Shown here piece after piece: positions 32,701-42,331 of a DNA stretch of 64,000 nucleotides; position 1 is the first letter of the stretch; each line of letters begins with the position of its first letter. Origin of the DNA: Skeletonema tropicum (lineage: Eukaryota; Bacillariophyta; Thalassiosirophyceae; Thalassiosirales; Thalassiosiraceae); the NCBI GenBank assembly GCA_037178625.1, contig CM074127.1, positions 1,488,001 through 1,552,000 of the forward strand. Direction: 5' to 3'. The notes under the pieces were generated by a model. It saw only the letters and a list, made by a program, of their open reading frames with translations, did no database searches and was not told where the DNA came from. The position numbers and the translations under genes are program-made.

Positions 32701-33662
32701 GCACCCATTGATAGCAAGGAGGATGCGTGGTATGCACTGAAATGTGTATCTAAACAAAAGATTGAACAACACAAGCAGCAGGAAAAGATCAAGAGAGAAG
32801 AGGAAATTATGAAGGAATTGATTCATCCGTTCATTGCTCGGTTATACAGTGGTATGGAGGACGAGAAGGGAAAATATTTCTTGATGGAAGCTTTATGTGG
32901 TGGAGAACTGTGCGAATTGCTTTACAATGAAACACAGTTTTCAGAGAAATGGAGTCTCTTTTATTCAGCATCAGTGTTGTCTGCTTTTGGCCATATGCAC
33001 GAGCGCAAGATTGCCTATCGCGATCTTAAACCGGAGAATCTTGTATTGGATACATATGGCTATGTCAAAATTGTTGACTTTGGGTTGGCCAAGAAGGTCA
33101 GAAGTGGACAAACGTACACTTTCTGTGGAACCCCCGATTATTTGGCACCAGAGGTCATTCTGAATGAAGGTTATGATTGGGGAGTCGACTATTGGGGTTT
33201 GGGAGTGCTGATTTACGAAATGACGGCGGGTGTCGCGCCTTTCTATGCAGAGAGTCCCATGGAGGTAAGTATCTACGCTTCTTCTGAACTGTTGTTTGTA
33301 ACCCTCTTCTCTGCTCTTGTCAAAATCAACACAGTGCTCACTCCTTCTCCTTTCTACACACTTTTCCCACATAGACATACGAGAAGGCTTTGTCAGGACA
33401 CGTACACATGCCATCTCACTTTAGTCGCGCTGCAGCCAACTTAATCAAGAAGCTGCTACACACCTCCCAAGCGAAACGGTTAGGTAGGACAGTCGGTGGA
33501 GCAACCACAGTCATGTGTCATCCATGGTTCTCCAACTTTGATTGGGATGCACTGATGGAGTGTCGATTAAAACCACCCTATCAACCAGAATTGAGAGATC
33601 CAGATGACAACAGTTCCATGTACGACGAAGAACAAGAGGGATTTGCGACGGCTTTTTTTTAA
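29761..33662 (+). CDS. cGMP-dependent protein kinase with long N-terminal substrate-motif repeats (2 exons)
   Basis: I read join(29761..33264, 33375..33662), 1263 residues. ATG is at 29761; the frame begins at a GTG at 29662. Splicing gives 'ESPMETYEKALSGH'. Layout: a ~650-residue low-complexity N-terminus, a CNB-A domain (about 705-810, 'FGEIALLYSCPRTASV'), a CNB-B domain (about 830-930, 'FGEKALLSSDVRTATC'), then the AGC kinase. Seen in the kinase: glycine loop 'GVGAFGFVKL' (about 965), 'YALKCV', 'YRDLKPEN' (about 1086), 'VDFGLA', 'TFCGTPDYLAPEV', and a C-terminal tail with 'WFSNFDWDAL'. 'RTA' in both cassettes fits cGMP-type rather than cAMP-type ('RAA') binding. The N-terminus repeats 'RRRGSDAFMPP..QKMPTSAELMAQK' five times, and many Arg-Arg-x-Ser sites recur. 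PKGs are usually ~670-1000 residues. Confidence 0.9.
30288..31260 (+). repeat. Five imperfect coding repeats 'RRRGSDA...PTSAELMAQK' in the PKG N-terminus
   Basis: Copies begin near 30288, 30493, 30720, 30921 and 31171, spaced by Thr-, Gln- or Gly-rich linkers (ACT and CAA runs). Copies 3 and 4 are longer duplicates that share the linker 'YSTLANTAPPPGDSDAVPV'. Copy 4 reads RRRGLDA, losing the phospho-acceptor Ser. A sixth 'ARRRGSV' follows at about 31371. Confidence 0.88.
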
Positions 33663-33900
33663 GGAAAGAGGAAGTAACAGAGAAAAAAGCATCGAATGTG
33701 TGCAGATTGTAACAAGAACAACTCGCCTGATGTTGTGCCATGAATTACATGTGGAGGGAGAGAAAGAGAAAGTGACTTTGTGTAGTTCACACAATATTAA
33801 ACGTAAATTTGAAGTGAAAGTAATTTTTTATTACGCCAAGCCAAGGATGCGCTGGCGGGGCCTCTGTTATCCCTCTCACCACCCACTATGGTAATATGAA
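33663..33900. other. 3' flank of the long PKG gene
   Basis: About 240 bp of 3' UTR-like sequence with 'aatattaaacgtaaa'. No feature is seen before the retrotransposon remnant. Confidence 0.35.
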
Positions 33901-34250
33901 TTAGATCATCCGAAGATCTACCATCTTGCTGGCAAGTTGAATGTCATTGCAGATGCTTTCTTACTCACGGCTATCGTACCTCTCGGAGCCGTTGGAAGAA
34001 ACGAATGGTACAGTGTGGCTGGCCGATGCTCAGCAACAGGATATGTAGCTTTTTCAGAAATGCAATGACAAGCAGAACCGCAACTATCAGTTAGGAGTGC
34101 AACGAGTGGTCTTCTGCACCTATTGCAAGAATCCTGACGATCCCAAGGAATATTGGAAGCTTGTTTTGCCAGATAAGTAGTACAGTCAATCCGACTACGA
34201 TACTGAATTTTCCACAAGTTGCTTATCCAGTAGGACATCCTTTGTTAAGT
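33901..34250 (+). pseudogene. Degraded Ty3/gypsy-type retrotransposon fragment (RNase H end of pol)
   Basis: Translation from 33901 gives 'YHLAGKLNVIADAFL', which matches the conserved RNase H end of Ty3/gypsy polyproteins ('H.PGK.NVVADALSR' from general knowledge). It then breaks at a stop near 34066. From about 34060 a shifted frame continues 'NPDDPKEYWKLVLPDK' to a stop. Two frames and several stops show decay. No LTR is recognised nearby. Confidence 0.5.
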
Positions 34251-34289
34251 ATTGTATTAGCCTGTGCGTGCATCCTACTGCCTGTTAGG

Positions 34290-35369
34290 CTAAAACCCTT
34301 CATTCCGCAATAACATGGATGCAGTCTTGAGCAGACCAACATCATACGGAACAACAATTGCATATTGTATCCCAGGAGCTTGTCGTGATGTTCCCAACAC
34401 TTGTTGTAACTCTGCGTTCGCAACATCATCATCATCATTATAATCAGGAATGACCAATCCATTATCTAAAGTCTTGACACGTACATTTTGTATTGTACCA
34501 CCATCACCTCGATTATTATTCGTAATGGATTGAATCCACATGGCCACCTTGACAACTTCATTCCTCGTCAGACAGGTAAATCCAATCCCTCCACCACCAC
34601 CACCATTAGTCCCACCACCAACAGGAGGTGAAGCACCTGAAGAAATCAACTCAGCAAGTGGCAACAAATAACTCAACCGTTCTTCCTCCTCCACCTTCTT
34701 CCATCCACCTGTTGTATCCAATAGTACAAATTGACCTTGGGAGACAAGTTCCATTGCTGGAAGTGGATCAGGTAATATTGGTAGAGAGGATTGAGAGTTT
34801 ATTTGAAGTTGGAGTGTTTGACCCCATGATTGCTGTTGTTGTTGTTGTTGAGTGTCAGTAGTGCTGTGGTGGTCGATTAGGACTTGGATAGGATTGTTGT
34901 TGTTTTGAAAGTTCAATTTCTTTTCTGTATTGGTATTAGATTGGTGGTTGTTGTTGATTTTGTCACTTGATACAAGACACTTTGTAAATGGAGCAGTCGA
35001 CTTGTTATCAATAATATCATTAGTATAGTCATCATTCTGTTCCAACTCCCATAATTCCAACGCAGTAGAGGGAGACAGAGATGTCCCCCGTAAATCCAAC
35101 CAAATTTCCACTGCTCCATTATTGTGATTGTTACTACTGCTATTCTCATTGGGTGGAGATGAGTCTTCATATTCTTGCAAGTTGAATGGTTGGTAGTTGG
35201 TGTCAGTGTCACTGCTTTTGGTGGAGTGTAAAGAAGTGAATAATGATGATTGGGAGTTCGGCTGTAGCTGGAAGGAATGGCAGCTGCTGAGGCCCGACAA
35301 TAGTATTATTATGAATGATTTGATCGGCGACCAAGCGGCCGTTGTTATCAATGGCTGCTCTCTCCTCAT
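34290..35369 (-). CDS. Hypothetical secreted or plastid-targeted protein, Asn/Gln/Gly-rich
   Basis: A 359-residue single exon; ATG at 35369, with the open frame starting at a TTG 15 bp earlier. A signal peptide ends '...LLSGLSSCHSFQLQ', where Ser-Phe could serve as a plastid motif. Seen: a conserved-looking 'VEIWLDLRGTSLSPSTALEL' (about 85-105), Asn and Gln runs, 'AMELVSQGQFVLLDTTGGWK', a Gly run, and 'GFTCLTRNEVVKVAMWIQS', ending with 'IQYAIVVPYDVGLLKTAS'. The 'W-LDLRG' block and the C-terminal part look like a real folded domain split by low-complexity inserts. I cannot assign a family. The ATG lies 225 bp from the MITE-like element's second copy. Confidence 0.65.
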   Translation of the reverse strand: MRREQPLITTAAWSPIKSFIIILLSGLSSCHSFQLQPNSQSSLFTSLHSTKSSDTDTNYQPFNLQEYEDSSPPNENSSSNNHNNGAVEIWLDLRGTSLSPSTALELWELEQNDDYTNDIIDNKSTAPFTKCLVSSDKINNNHQSNTNTEKKLNFQNNNNPIQVLIDHHSTTDTQQQQQQQSWGQTLQLQINSQSSLPILPDPLPAMELVSQGQFVLLDTTGGWKKVEEEERLSYLLPLAELISSGASPPVGGGTNGGGGGGIGFTCLTRNEVVKVAMWIQSITNNNRGDGGTIQNVRVKTLDNGLVIPDYNDDDDVANAELQQVLGTSRQAPGIQYAIVVPYDVGLLKTASMLLRNEGF

Positions 35370-35594
35370 GGTATATATCGACAATAAGATATCTCAGATG
35401 AACAACAACAATGAAGATCTACTAATTGCAGTCTGTTTAGATGTTGGTTGGAGCGGAGGTGTGGCTCTTGCTATTTGATGTTGAGGTTGATGTTGAGCTA
35501 CTTATGTTGAGGGTTGAGGCTGCCTGGTGCCTGGCGCCTGGCGCTTCTCATTATTGCTAGCTGTTTTGGTGGATGGGATGGACGGCGGATGGTA

Positions 35595-36089
35595 CTGTAC
35601 GTTTGCTCTCAAATCCTACCTTTGACTTCAATAACGGGAGTTAGTGGACAAGTGAGGTATCAATGAGCTTCTACGGACAATATGAATAACATTGACGCTT
35701 TGAAATAGGGTCAACATCCTAGCAGTTACTGAGTTATGGCTAGTCGTAGGGAGCCCATTTTCACCATGGTTGTGTGTTTTAGATGCCATAATCGGAGGTG
35801 AGTCAGGACAAAAGACTTAGTTTTACCTTGAATAAGTAGGAATTAGTATTTGAGTGCCAGTTACTGTCACACAGACAAAATAAACTGATCTTTCTCCATT
35901 ATGGTAAAAAAGGCTTTGAAAACCACTTTTGAAGTAGAGGAGTGCAAAATCATTAATTTTGGGCTTCGACAGTGCATTCTACTAGTTCCGACAGAGGTAA
36001 TGTCGAAAAGAATTTTCGAAAAATTCCTTCTGGAAGCTACAAAAAGTGGTTTTCAAACTTTTATGTAGGATTTGAAAGCAAACGTACAG
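35595..36089. mobile_element. TA-flanked MITE-like element, copy 2 (495 bp)
   Basis: Same element and same orientation as 9285-9783, with the same ~25-bp inverted ends and TA on both sides (35593-35594, 36090-36091). By eye the two copies differ by a handful of substitutions and one 4-bp indel (copy 1 'gaagtatgtagag', copy 2 'gaagtagag'). High identity over 26 kb of separation implies recent movement. Confidence 0.8.
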
Positions 36090-36639
36090 TAGCTGGCGGA
36101 TGGGGGGTTCGGACGGAGTTGATTGGATGGTGCGAACCCGACCCCCTTGTGATGTGATTTGGAAGAAGGAACAACCCATCAAATCAACTGCGCGATGTTG
36201 CGCTGCGCGTTGCATTCGTTCGGATGCCGATTCAGGCCGGTGCCGACGCACGAAGTTGAAGCATCAGGACAAAGAGTTCTCGATCTCGAATCTCAATTTT
36301 GAATCCTACCGCGGCGTCATTATTTCACTGTCATTACTGTTCCACTTCATCATACACACAATACTATCTGACTACAGATTGACAACACCGTCGTTACTTT
36401 ATTAGCAGCATGTGCCATTGGTCATCCAAGTGCGACGTATTCTTTTGCTACACCATACGAACTTAGACTGACACCATCAGTTTTAAAAATACCGCATCGT
36501 TGACACTTTTTTAAACCGACCAGCAAGATCGATTCCTTCTCAACCTACCGCCTTGGAACCAATCGAAACGGAATAGACTTTACTAAACAGTCACACCAAG
36601 CAACCATCGCAGCAGCAACACCTTTTCATTGACGACAAC
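36090..36639. other. Upstream region of Maf1
   Basis: 550 bp from the MITE to the ATG. It contains GC-rich DNA at 36175-36250 and nothing I can name. Confidence 0.35.
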
Positions 36640-38750
36640 ATGAAGTACCTTGAAGATTTCCGACTCACCCAACTAACTTCCGATCTTACCGAAGCATTTC
36701 TCAACACACGTGGAAGTGGCACCAGTGGACCATCCTCCTCGTCCTCCTCTTCGGGGGGAAGAATCATCAATGGTCGAGGAGGAAGAAATGGCTCCACCAA
36801 ATCTCGAAAGCAGCAGCAAAAGCAACAACAACAATTGCAGAATTCGTCACCTCAACAACAATCATCGTCACGTGCCAAAAAATCCTCCTCCTCTCCAAGC
36901 AATGGTATCAACAACGAATCCCTCTCCTCCAGCTACACAACCTACAACCCCGTAGGGTACTCCAGCTACTCCAACGGTCGACTCTCTTCCTCCTCCTGCC
37001 GGGTCATTTACGGCCGTGTCGAGGCCTACACCACCAAACGTGCCGGGTCGGACAAAAAGACGGCGTATCAGGTTGGAGAGAATTATGCCCATGAGATGAA
37101 TAAGTTGAACGAGGCTGTGGAGAGTATGAAGAGGGAGAGGAAGGCGAGTGTTGGGGAGTTAGTGGAGGGTGAGAGTGGTGGTGGCGTGGAGGAAGGAAAG
37201 GTCAAGGAGGAAAAAGAGCAACCAGCAGAGACAGAGTCGTCGTCACGAACCAAGGAGGAACGAAAGAAGACAAGAGCTGCGAGTAGTCGACCTCGATCAC
37301 GATCTGTGGATGGTGTTACATTTGCATCGTCACCACTTCGTCCACTTGAAACCTTGATGGAACATAGTCCTTTGAACAACTTGTTTGATGAGGAGGATGA
37401 TACGACGAAGAGGCCGTTGGAAGGGATTTTGAAGGAACCTTCGAGTAATAAGCGGAGTCGGTGAGTACTTACATTGTACCTCTCTAGAATACTGTTGGAT
37501 TGCAATACTGCAAAGCAATGGTTTGCATCGTTTGCTTCAATAAATCAATCTAATGACACAACTCCTTGCATTCTTCATTCGTCAGTGCCATATCATTCGA
37601 TATTTCGACAGGTCCATCCACACCCTCGTCACGACGGTACACGAACCGCACTGAGTCCTCGTCCTCCTTAATGGCGGGGACTACCTGGGGATCTGGAGGT
37701 GGTATAGGCAATATGAATAAGGGAGGAGGACTTATTCCCCAATGGGGAACTTCCACCACCGAAGAAGACGACTCCAACACCCATCCTCTCATCCCACAAC
37801 CATCCTTGTATCAGTCATCCTTTGGAGAGGGGGGCAATAAAAGCAAAACATCCAGTTCATTGCCGACCATTGCACCAAGACGACTGGTCACGGATCTTAT
37901 CCTAACGTTGAATGCCAGCTTCCCCGACTATGACTTTGGAGATGCCCGCCCATCCGACTTTTGCACTCTGCCCGTCCCCGAGGCAATGCGTCGTATCAAT
38001 GACAAACTGAGTGAGTTTGCCGCCACGACGGATCGAGGGCAGGACTTCCTCCCGAGATTTTGGAGTTCGATGGATGATGTGGTGTTGGGGTTGAAGGATG
38101 CGGAGGTGTATTCGTATGCACCGCAGGCGTCGGGTGACGATGACCCGTTGGAGTTTTTGACCATGTCCATGGCTGGGGGGAATGAAGCTGCGGATGGTGT
38201 TTTCCTTCCTACGACTACTGCTGCTGCTGCTTCTACCACCAACAATGGCGGTGTTGGTAGATTTGTTAGTGATGATGGATTGAATTGCCTAGATACTTCT
38301 ACAGTTTTGAGTCTACCAGATCGAATACCCACCTCAAAAGCAGATGACTCTGCACACGTGACTTTGTGGTCGATGAATTATTTCTTCGTGAGCGGGAATA
38401 AGAAGAGAATCGTGCTCTTTGCCTGTGTCGAATGCATTGGTAATCAAGGAGATAGTAGTGGCGATGATGATGTTGTGGATGATTACGAATATGGTGAGAA
38501 TGATGTAGTGTTCGACGAGGCTCGTCGTGGCAAGAGGCAAGAAGAAAAGGAGGGTGAATATAGTTATCCCTTGAGATCAGTGATTGGGTCACCCAGTCCA
38601 TTGGAATCATTTTCAGTGGCAGGAGATGAGAGCGTGAGTGTCATGGTTGAGGACTATGGTGTTGATATGGATGGTGGAGATGAAGATCAAAGTGAAAACG
38701 ATTTTGATACGGGTGCTCTTGGAACAAGTGTACACCCAATGACATCATGA
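36640..38750 (+). CDS. MAF1: Maf1, repressor of RNA polymerase III (2 exons, enlarged)
   Basis: I read join(36640..37460, 37586..38750), 661 residues; the splice AGTCG|GTGAGT...TCGTCAG|T restores 'RSRAISFDIS'. Seen: box A at the N-terminus 'MKYLEDFRLTQLTSDL', 'GRVEAYTTKRAGSDKK', then box B 'ILTLNASFPDYDFGDARPSDF' in parts, and box C 'LWSMNYFFVSGNKKRIVLF'. These match human/yeast Maf1 blocks in order. Known role: nutrient- and stress-controlled inhibition of Pol III through phosphorylation. Human Maf1 has about 256 residues, so the extra length is Ser/Gln/Glu-rich inserts between boxes A and B and within B-C, plus an acidic C-terminal tail. Confidence 0.88.
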
Positions 38751-39099
38751 GAATTAGGTTAGGCATCAATGACGACAGGGAGCGCGCGAGGACACCGCCT
38801 CTTATATCTTCTCGTCGTCTTATTTCATATGCGTATAGATTTTTGTGGCAGCGCAGGGAATGAGTACTACAAGCGTTTCTTAAATAGGTAGATAATGCAT
38901 TAAACTCAACGAGAGGATTTTTCAGTGAATTATTAATAGCCTACTCTATCAATTCTCTGCCAATAAATATTTGCGGAGCCAGAGGTTTGTGAACGAGATC
39001 ATAAGGAGGACCAAACCAAATTTGTTGTGTCTATTGCTTTCCCCATCTCTAGTTGTCCCAAAACGTATCAAGATATCATTGCCTACCCATAGAGTAATA
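38751..39099. other. Convergent 3' region between Maf1 and NTF2
   Basis: 349 bp between two stop codons, AT-rich, with no feature beyond presumed 3' UTRs. Confidence 0.4.
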
Positions 39100-39677
39100 T
39101 TACAGTCCATAATTCAACCGGAAAACACAATTGTGCACATAATACTGCCCCGGTCCCGTCCCAACAAGTTGAAAGAATTCACAGAAATGAAGTGGATTGT
39201 CTCCTCCAATTTGAATTGCCCCCGTAACGAAAATAACAATAGCATTGGGATTTGAAGAAGGTTGAATATCAGTTGTTTTGACGCTGTGTTTTACTGGTCC
39301 GACTGATTTGAGTTTTTGTACGATATTTTGTGACCCTTGTACTTGTTGTCCTTCAAATGTTAGCATTGATTGATCACTCTGCGCAAGATAAAAATGAGGG
39401 CAGGTGAGAACAAGAGAGAAGACGCTGATAACTCAAACCAACCAGCCGACACGCCAACATAATGCTGCTCCGATAAGATGGCAGATGATGCAGCCTACTC
39501 AGTCAAGTTGAGAAATCACAACATGACTTATGGCGAGCCAGAAATGCAGCGACGAAAAAAAAACGGCTTCCGCCCATTCGAAATACTTACAAATAATCCG
39601 GCCAAACTATCAACATTTGCGTCGAAGCTTTGGTAGTAATGTTGTACGAAGGCGTTGGCAACTTCTTCGGCGCTCAT
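39100..39677 (-). CDS. NTF2: Nuclear transport factor 2 (2 exons)
   Basis: I read complement(join(39100..39378, 39591..39677)), 121 residues, the normal size for NTF2 (about 125). The first exon encodes 'MSAEEVANAFVQHYYQSFD' through 'DSLAGLF'; the splice joins to 'SDQSMLTFEGQQVQG'. Seen: the family 'FV..YY..FD', 'SMLTFEG', 'PGQYYVHNCVFRLNY' C-terminus. Known role: a homodimer that binds RanGDP and FG nucleoporins and imports RanGDP to the nucleus. The exon-1 part is only 29 codons. The 212-bp intron is longer than most here. Confidence 0.93.
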
Positions 39678-40006
39678 GATGATTGTTTTAGGGCTGGTTG
39701 ACCGGGGGGATTAGAGATAGTCGTTAGAAGTAGCTTGGTTGCGATGCTTTGGGCGAGTGGCGAGGCGAAGTGGCGAGGAGGTCGGGAATGATTGTGGTGG
39801 GGAAAGAATGTGGTCTGGCTACTAATCAATTCATAAGAACTCATCTGAAATAACTTAATGCGTTGCCATTGATAGCATTGGCGTTGCATATCTTGATCTT
39901 GGCATCACCATAGCATTAGCAACAGACAGCAGCACTCTCCTAATCATCTCCATAATCATCGCTTTGAAGAGCCTGCTACCGCGCGATCAAATCAGCACTT
40001 TTCAAG
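39678..40006. promoter_or_regulatory. Divergent promoter region NTF2 / DUF3427-like gene
   Basis: 329 bp between divergent ATGs (39677 and 40007). It must contain both start regions. No specific site is recognised. Confidence 0.4.
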
Positions 40007-41038
40007 ATGACAACAAGGACCACACGAAAAAGTCTAAAAGACGATGAAGTCAAAAGCGATGACGAGATTCCGGCCTTCAAATTTAATGGCAAAATCTACG
40101 CAACGTACCAAGAGATGGTCAATGCCAAACGGAAGAGGAATCAAGACATGCTGGAAGCATCGGGGCTTTTGAAACCGCCTCAGCCACCACCGATGTACAC
40201 AACTCGTGTCACGAGCAACAAACGTAACAAAAATAAACAAGCACAGTTCAAAGCTGCTCCTCAGCAACCCTCTAGGCGGTCTAGTCGATTATCACAATCC
40301 GAAAAACCAAACTACAAAGAAGTTTCTACCTTTATTGAACATCAAGCTGCTGTCGTCAAAAAACGTCCCAGAATAACAACCACAGCAACAGAATCCAGAA
40401 TAGTGTCACCTTCTACCGTAGCTACCCCAGCTCCTCCCGCAGCGAACTCGGTGCGTTCCATAAATATCGATACAAAAACGCTTGTTCTCGGAGAAAAGGG
40501 TCTCTTGGGACAAATGATGGATCACACCGGTAAAGAATTCGTCATTAACGAATCATTTGCACTAGCCGCATATCCGGACGATCAAGAGAGGCTTGCAGGA
40601 TCAAGATTATCATTCAATAAATATTGTGGAGTGCAAGAGTTCAAGAATGCAATCTTTCTTTGGATCAATCTAGGATCGAAGGACAATCCCGTAGTCAATG
40701 ATTTCTTGGATGATGCCCAGCAAGTAAGTTGGTTTGGTGGCTCAAGAATGCATGATGAGTCACCGGTGATACACAAACTTTTGAAACTGGGGCAGCAGCA
40801 CCATGATGACAAAGGGGGTAGTGAAAAGCCTCACTCGGATATTATCCTTTGGTGCAGGAGATATCAAACTGATACAAAGAAATTTACACCATATGTATGC
40901 TTTGGACGGCTGACATACCATTCTCACGTTCCTCAATCTCACCCTTTAAAGTTTATCTGGAACTTGGTGGATCATGATGGACTGAAGAATCATTCAGATA
41001 TGGCTGTGAGGGAAAGATTTGCAGCATTTACAACGTAA
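40007..41038 (+). CDS. Hypothetical protein with basic N-terminus and DUF3427-like C-terminal domain
   Basis: A single-exon protein of 343 residues. The N-terminal half is basic and disordered, with 'RNKNKQAQFKAAPQQPSRRS', suggesting a nuclear protein. From about residue 180 a folded part begins. Seen: 'VSWFGGSRMHDESPVI' (about 239-254), 'DIILWCRRY' (about 279), 'PYVCFGRLTYHSHVP' (about 294) and 'PLKFIWNLVDHDGL'. This order (W.S...SP, LLF.R, PY.FLG...Y.SH, P..I.W.L) is what I recall for the C-terminal DUF3427 domain of bacterial SF2 helicases. No helicase domain is present. Function unknown; a nucleic-acid-related role is only an inference. Confidence 0.6.
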   Translation: MTTRTTRKSLKDDEVKSDDEIPAFKFNGKIYATYQEMVNAKRKRNQDMLEASGLLKPPQPPPMYTTRVTSNKRNKNKQAQFKAAPQQPSRRSSRLSQSEKPNYKEVSTFIEHQAAVVKKRPRITTTATESRIVSPSTVATPAPPAANSVRSINIDTKTLVLGEKGLLGQMMDHTGKEFVINESFALAAYPDDQERLAGSRLSFNKYCGVQEFKNAIFLWINLGSKDNPVVNDFLDDAQQVSWFGGSRMHDESPVIHKLLKLGQQHHDDKGGSEKPHSDIILWCRRYQTDTKKFTPYVCFGRLTYHSHVPQSHPLKFIWNLVDHDGLKNHSDMAVRERFAAFTT

Positions 41039-41207
41039 CATCATTGCAGTCAGTACAGTACATTGATTTTTTGTTGCACTCGGCTTGCTTCTCTTCACAT
41101 TTTATTTAAATGGGATATGTAGTTTCTCTTTTTCAGCGCTTGGTCTATCCAGTGCACTAAACGATATTTACTTATGATATAATGTTTATTTTTTAGATCA
41201 CCAACTA

Positions 41208-41809
41208 AGCCTGTTTTTTCTAAAAGGGGTGGTACAGGATTTTGGCCCTCTGGGAACTTTCTAATGCCATATCTCTGCGGGAATCGGGATTTACGGGCCC
41301 ACCAGTGGTGATTTAGAAAGCTGAAGTCCAGCTCTTTCAAACTGGCATATTTATAAGATACATGTCTTCAATCTTTACATATCTATATTAGCTTAAGTCA
41401 GGACAGCTGGAAATGCTCCAAAATCATAGCCCTCTTTGGCCAACCTAATAGACACCTTACTGAGGTACCAGCAACCAACCCAGCAAGCAAGGGATAGTAT
41501 ATAATACCTACTACTAGTATGTAAAGGTGATTTGGCACGAAGTGCCAATGGCTACACTACACGCTGGCTGACCAGCGTGTTTATACCCTTTTCAAAATAC
41601 CTAGCAGATTTTGAAAAAGTTTTTAGCGATATACTATTCCTATGTAAGAGGTCTACGGGTATTTTTCAAAATCTATCGCCAAAATGGGACCCTACAGCCA
41701 AGTTTCATGCTTTGAAGTGCGCCAAAAATCCCTCTACAGCCCGAGTTTCGGCACTTCGTAGGTATAAATTCTCCTCTTTTGCTACCCCCCCTTTTAGAAA
41801 AAACAGGCT
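41208..41809. mobile_element. TA-flanked terminal-inverted-repeat element, about 602 bp
   Basis: The left end 'AGCCTGTTTTTTCTAAAAGG' (41208-41227) and the right end near 41784-41809 are inverted copies with at most one mismatch over about 27 bp. TA flanks both sides (41206-41207, 41810-41811). Two perfect hairpins lie inside: TTGGCAC-gaa-GTGCCAA at 41532-41548 and a 9-bp stem at 41559-41580. No transposase is present. It fits a Tc1/mariner-type non-autonomous element, distinct from the two at 8.7-9.8 kb. Confidence 0.62.
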
Positions 41810-42331
41810 TAACTAACTAACCATGCACCAGTGGGATAGACATTATGCCCTTTATGACTGTTGGTGAAAATGACTTGTAGAGCGGAGGAAAACGTTGGTT
41901 GCATCAGCCTCTCTACTCACAGCGTGGTTGCTTCGCTTGGTTGCTGCCTCGTGGGTCCGCACGCCACAGGTACAAAAAATTAACCTGGTATGACATTCCC
42001 TAATTTCTCCAAAACACAACTCAGGTCACTCCCTAATGAATTTACTATTACCATACTTACGTTAGGAATCAATATATTTAGTAGCGCTTCAACCCAACGA
42101 ATGTTTTCCTGGATTCTTAAGTACCGCTTGGCTTTCTGGGAACCTGATTGATTGAAGATTTTACCACAAGAGGATTTTACGAACATGCTGACCGGCTGCC
42201 GTTGTGTTGATTTCAATGCCTGCGACCTGCGACATGGATTTTACGATTTACGACTGGGCTGGACCAACAGTGGCATCAAACATAACACAGTCATCGTAAG
42301 TCTGCAACGCAACAAAAGCCGACCGCAAACC
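41810..42331. other. Upstream region of the second PKG gene
   Basis: About 520 bp. An in-frame ATG at 42185 would add 49 residues to the PKG, but that stretch shows no conserved features, so I treat it as leader. Nothing else is seen. Confidence 0.35.

Noticed and set aside
42185..42331. Earlier ATG (42185) as start of the second PKG
   Set aside because: The added 49 residues show no conserved features and their codon use resembles leader DNA; kept as an open alternative.
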